DNA of 41,533 nucleotides, from contig JAPKZJ010000037.1 of NCBI GenBank assembly GCA_026393855.1, forward strand, positions 1-41,533. The letters are read 5' to 3'. The DNA comes from Candidatus Aminicenantes bacterium (GTDB lineage: Bacteria; Acidobacteriota; Aminicenantia; Aminicenantales; UBA4085). Positions 39,437-41,533 of the stretch are shown one piece after another. A model generated the notes under the pieces. It had not been told where the DNA came from. It worked only from the letters and a program-made list of their open reading frames with translations, and searched no databases. The position numbers and the translations under genes are program-made. The stretch's first letter is position 1; every line of letters starts with the position of its first letter.

Positions 39437-39622
39437 TTAGCCGCGGACGGTGATGAACACGGGCGGGGCTTCGATCTTTTGCAGGTAGTTGGCGATGATC
39501 TCGTTACCGGCCTGCTTGCCGATCTGCAGCATGCCTACGGACGGCGACGCGATCAGGCTGAACCCGATCAGGCTCAGCACCAGGGCCGCGGCGAAGATCC
39601 CGAGTTTCTGTATGGCTTTCAT
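39437..39622 (-). CDS. Small exported or membrane-anchored protein (61 residues), unknown function
   Basis: The minus strand encodes MKAIQKLGIFAAALVLSLIG followed by FSLIASPSVGMLQIG and a short polar end (NEIIANYLQKIEAPPVFITVRG). The N-terminus is a clear signal peptide or membrane anchor. A strong AAGGAGAAAAACA ribosome-binding site precedes the ATG, which supports expression despite the small size. I recognise no family. It lies alone between the ispF terminator and the divergent M14 peptidase gene. Confidence 0.65.
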   Translation of the reverse strand: MKAIQKLGIFAAALVLSLIGFSLIASPSVGMLQIGKQAGNEIIANYLQKIEAPPVFITVRG

Positions 39623-39752
39623 TGTTTTTCTCCTTATTTATCGTTTCCATTATTTAAGACGATGGATCTCGCAAAAAGGTTCCAATTATTTTTACGAGCG
39701 ATCCGATAGGGAAAAGGGATCAGGGCTTCACCGCGCCGATTCCGGGCCTGAA

Positions 39753-39782
39753 TTGACTTCGCGCGCAGTGGCGGAGTATGCT
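39753..39782 (+). promoter_or_regulatory. Promoter of the M14 carboxypeptidase gene
   Basis: TTGACT (39753-39758) and TATGCT (39777-39782) are separated by 18 bases, giving a leader of about 27 bases with an AAAGGAG ribosome-binding site before the ATG at 39816. Confidence 0.5.
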
Positions 39783-39815
39783 CCGGGCAGCCTTCGAGAA
39801 AGGAGCGTTTCCCCC

Positions 39816-41533
39816 ATGAAAACTTCATTCCGCGCCGTCGCTTTCGGGGCCTTGTGCGGGCTCGTCCTGTTGTCCGCCGCCGGCCAGGACTTCCCGCGGG
39901 GCGGCTTCGAACCGAAGCCGACGAACGCCTACATCGTCGGCGGCGTCCGCCACGGGGCCAGCTTCTTCCCCAGGGCCAACTATGTCTTCGTCAAGCCCAA
40001 GACGCCGGGGACGATGGACTTTCTCCACTACCATACTTACGACGAGATCACGGCCTTCCTGCAGCAATGGGCCAAGGACTACCCGGGCTTGGTTGATCTC
40101 TACTCGGTCGGCAAAAGCTTCGAAGGGCGCGACATCTGGCAGATCACGATCACCAACAAGGCGACCGGCAAGGACACCGACAAGCCGGCCATGTTCGTCG
40201 AGGGCAACCGCCATTCGGGCGAAGTCACGGCGGCCGAGTCCGCCCTCTGGCTGGCCCACCACGTCCTGACCCAATACGGCAAGGACCCCGAAATCACCGC
40301 GCTGGTGGACACCCGGGCCCTCTATGTCAGGGTCAAAAACAACCCCGACGGATCCGAGCTCTACCTTCAGACGGCCCAGTCCCTGCGCAGCACCGTCAAG
40401 CCTTATGATGACGACCGCGACGGACTGCTGGACGAAGACCCGCCCGAGGACCTCGACGGCGATGGGTTCATCCTGCAGGTCCGCAAAAAGGTCGAGCCGG
40501 GCAAGGGCACGATGATCATCGATCCGGCCGACAAGAGCGGCCGGGCCATGATCCGGGCCACCGACGGCAAGGGTGACTATATCGTCCAGAGCGAGGGGAT
40601 CGACAACGACGGCGACGGCCGGGTCAACGAAGACGGCATCGGCGGCCTGGACTTGCACCGCAACTATCCCGAGAACTGGCGGCCCATGCCCGGCCTGGAC
40701 CTGACCGGCCGCGGCTGGACGCAGGGCGGGGCCGGGGACTACCCGCTGTCCGAGGTGGAGACGCGCTATGTCGTCCTATTCCTCCTCGAGCACCCCAATG
40801 TCTCGGTCGTTCAGACCATGGATACGAGCGTGCCGATGCTTCTGCACGGGCCGTCCACGAGCAAAATGGACGAGGCTATGTTCCCCGAGGATCTGAAGAT
40901 CTATAAGTTCTTCGATCAGGAAGGCAAGAAGCTGACCGGCTACTCCCGGGCCGGCGACACCTACTTCGACTACTCCACCGGCGGCGAGCGCGGCGGCGGG
41001 ATGGGCGGCCGGCCCGGCGCCGCGGCCGGCGAGGAGCCCGAGCCCCCTCGAGGGTCTCCCCTCTTCGGCCATTCGCCCGATTTCGGCTATCTCTATTACG
41101 GCGCCGTATGGTACGGCGACGAGCTTTGGAACGGAGGCCGTTTGCAGGATTACGACGGCGACGGCCGGGTCACGACCCTCGAACAGCTCCGGTTCATCGA
41201 CGAAACGCTCGGCGGCCGCTATTTCAAGCCCTGGACCAAGTTCAACCATCCCGTTCTGGGCGAGGTCGAAATCGGCGGCTTCAACCCCAAGTTCTGGAGC
41301 CAGAACCCGCCCGTGGAGCTGCTCGAGGATTGGATCGTCAAGGAAGCCAAGTTCAACCTGTTTATGTACAAATCCCTGCCCCTGCTCAAGGTCATGGGGG
41401 GCGGGCTCAAGCCGCTCAAGAAAGAAAAGGACGTCTTCGAGCTGACCGTAACGGTGGCCAATCAGGGGTATCTGCCGACCGCCCTTAAGATGGCCGATCG
41501 GGTCAAGATCGTGCGGCCGGACAGCGTTGCCGT
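39816..41533 (+). CDS. Exported M14-family zinc carboxypeptidase with Ca-binding-type loops, 3' end outside the window
   Basis: The 572 visible residues begin with a signal peptide (FRAVAFGALCGLVLLSAAGQ). The M14 fold is recognised from FVEGNRHSGEVTAAES, with zinc ligands H133 and E136, YVRVKNNPDG, and LDLHRNYPENW (usual form 'DLNRNFP'). The strand that normally supplies the third ligand ('..HTSGG.LLRP') reads VVQTMDTSVPMLLHGP, with D336 where His is expected, so metal binding or activity may be altered. Four Asp-rich loops (DDDRDG, DLDGDG, DNDGDGR, DYDGDGR) look like calcium-binding sites. The gene continues past the window edge. It likely cleaves peptides outside the cytoplasm. Confidence 0.82.
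   Translation, partial: MKTSFRAVAFGALCGLVLLSAAGQDFPRGGFEPKPTNAYIVGGVRHGASFFPRANYVFVKPKTPGTMDFLHYHTYDEITAFLQQWAKDYPGLVDLYSVGKSFEGRDIWQITITNKATGKDTDKPAMFVEGNRHSGEVTAAESALWLAHHVLTQYGKDPEITALVDTRALYVRVKNNPDGSELYLQTAQSLRSTVKPYDDDRDGLLDEDPPEDLDGDGFILQVRKKVEPGKGTMIIDPADKSGRAMIRATDGKGDYIVQSEGIDNDGDGRVNEDGIGGLDLHRNYPENWRPMPGLDLTGRGWTQGGAGDYPLSEVETRYVVLFLLEHPNVSVVQTMDTSVPMLLHGPSTSKMDEAMFPEDLKIYKFFDQEGKKLTGYSRAGDTYFDYSTGGERGGGMGGRPGAAAGEEPEPPRGSPLFGHSPDFGYLYYGAVWYGDELWNGGRLQDYDGDGRVTTLEQLRFIDETLGGRYFKPWTKFNHPVLGEVEIGGFNPKFWSQNPPVELLEDWIVKEAKFNLFMYKSLPLLKVMGGGLKPLKKEKDVFELTVTVANQGYLPTALKMADRVKIVRPDSVA

Overview
The window looks like a chromosomal segment, GC-rich in its coding parts, of a Gram-negative, probably anaerobic bacterium. 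Three things support this: lipoproteins and an outer-membrane barrel protein, LPS heptose genes (gmhB, waaF-like), and a ferredoxin-type membrane-bound [NiFe] hydrogenase. The mix of genes (exported M14 peptidase, metallopeptidase/propeller/barrel fusion, exported MEMO-AMMECR1 fusion) would fit an Acidobacteriota/Candidatus Aminicenantes-like lineage. That placement is inference from memory and was not tested.

Layout. Bases 1-207 hold the 5' end of a leftward GNAT-like gene. Bases 834-10220 are an eleven-gene rightward operon encoding a complex I-shaped, group 4-type [NiFe] hydrogenase. It has three antiporter-like subunits, then NuoJ, NuoK, NuoA, NuoB, NuoC, NuoD, NuoH and NuoI homologues. 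The D subunit keeps both pairs of NiFe-binding cysteines and there is no NADH module. The operon ends at a strong terminator. An exported S33 peptidase follows, then a HycI-type hydrogenase maturation protease (12117-12620) that very likely processes the large subunit. Next come dnaN and dnaA (leftward) and an AT-rich origin-like region with three DnaA-box-like sites (about 15616-15805).

Bases 15966-19960 are a leftward operon for the cell envelope: a TPR lipoprotein, an unknown lipoprotein and the large metallopeptidase/propeller/barrel protein. folD and rpmB point right. A leftward group follows: MEMO-AMMECR1 fusion, fmdB-type zinc ribbon, waaF-like, gmhB and rel. From 28198 to 39282 nearly everything points right: two small membrane proteins, a lolB-like lipoprotein, ispE, tRNA-Gln, prs, rplY, pth, rpsF, rpsR, rplI, dnaB, radA, a PIN-TRAM membrane protein, ispD and ispF. 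The order lolB-ispE-tRNA-Gln-prs-rplY-pth matches that of pseudomonads. The window ends with a small leftward exported protein and the 5' part of an M14 carboxypeptidase.

The intergenic spaces are unusual. They carry several families of long imperfect palindromes: one with conserved ends in three copies (289-462, 12680-12991, 20365-20795), one of about 220 nt in two copies with compensatory stem changes (510-732 and 27927-28146), one in two inverted copies (11929-12081 and 28375-28493), and single palindromes at 20053-20201 and around the ispF start. The two strongest candidates for something undescribed are the complex I-like [NiFe] hydrogenase with NuoA and NuoJ subunits, and the covarying 220-nt element.
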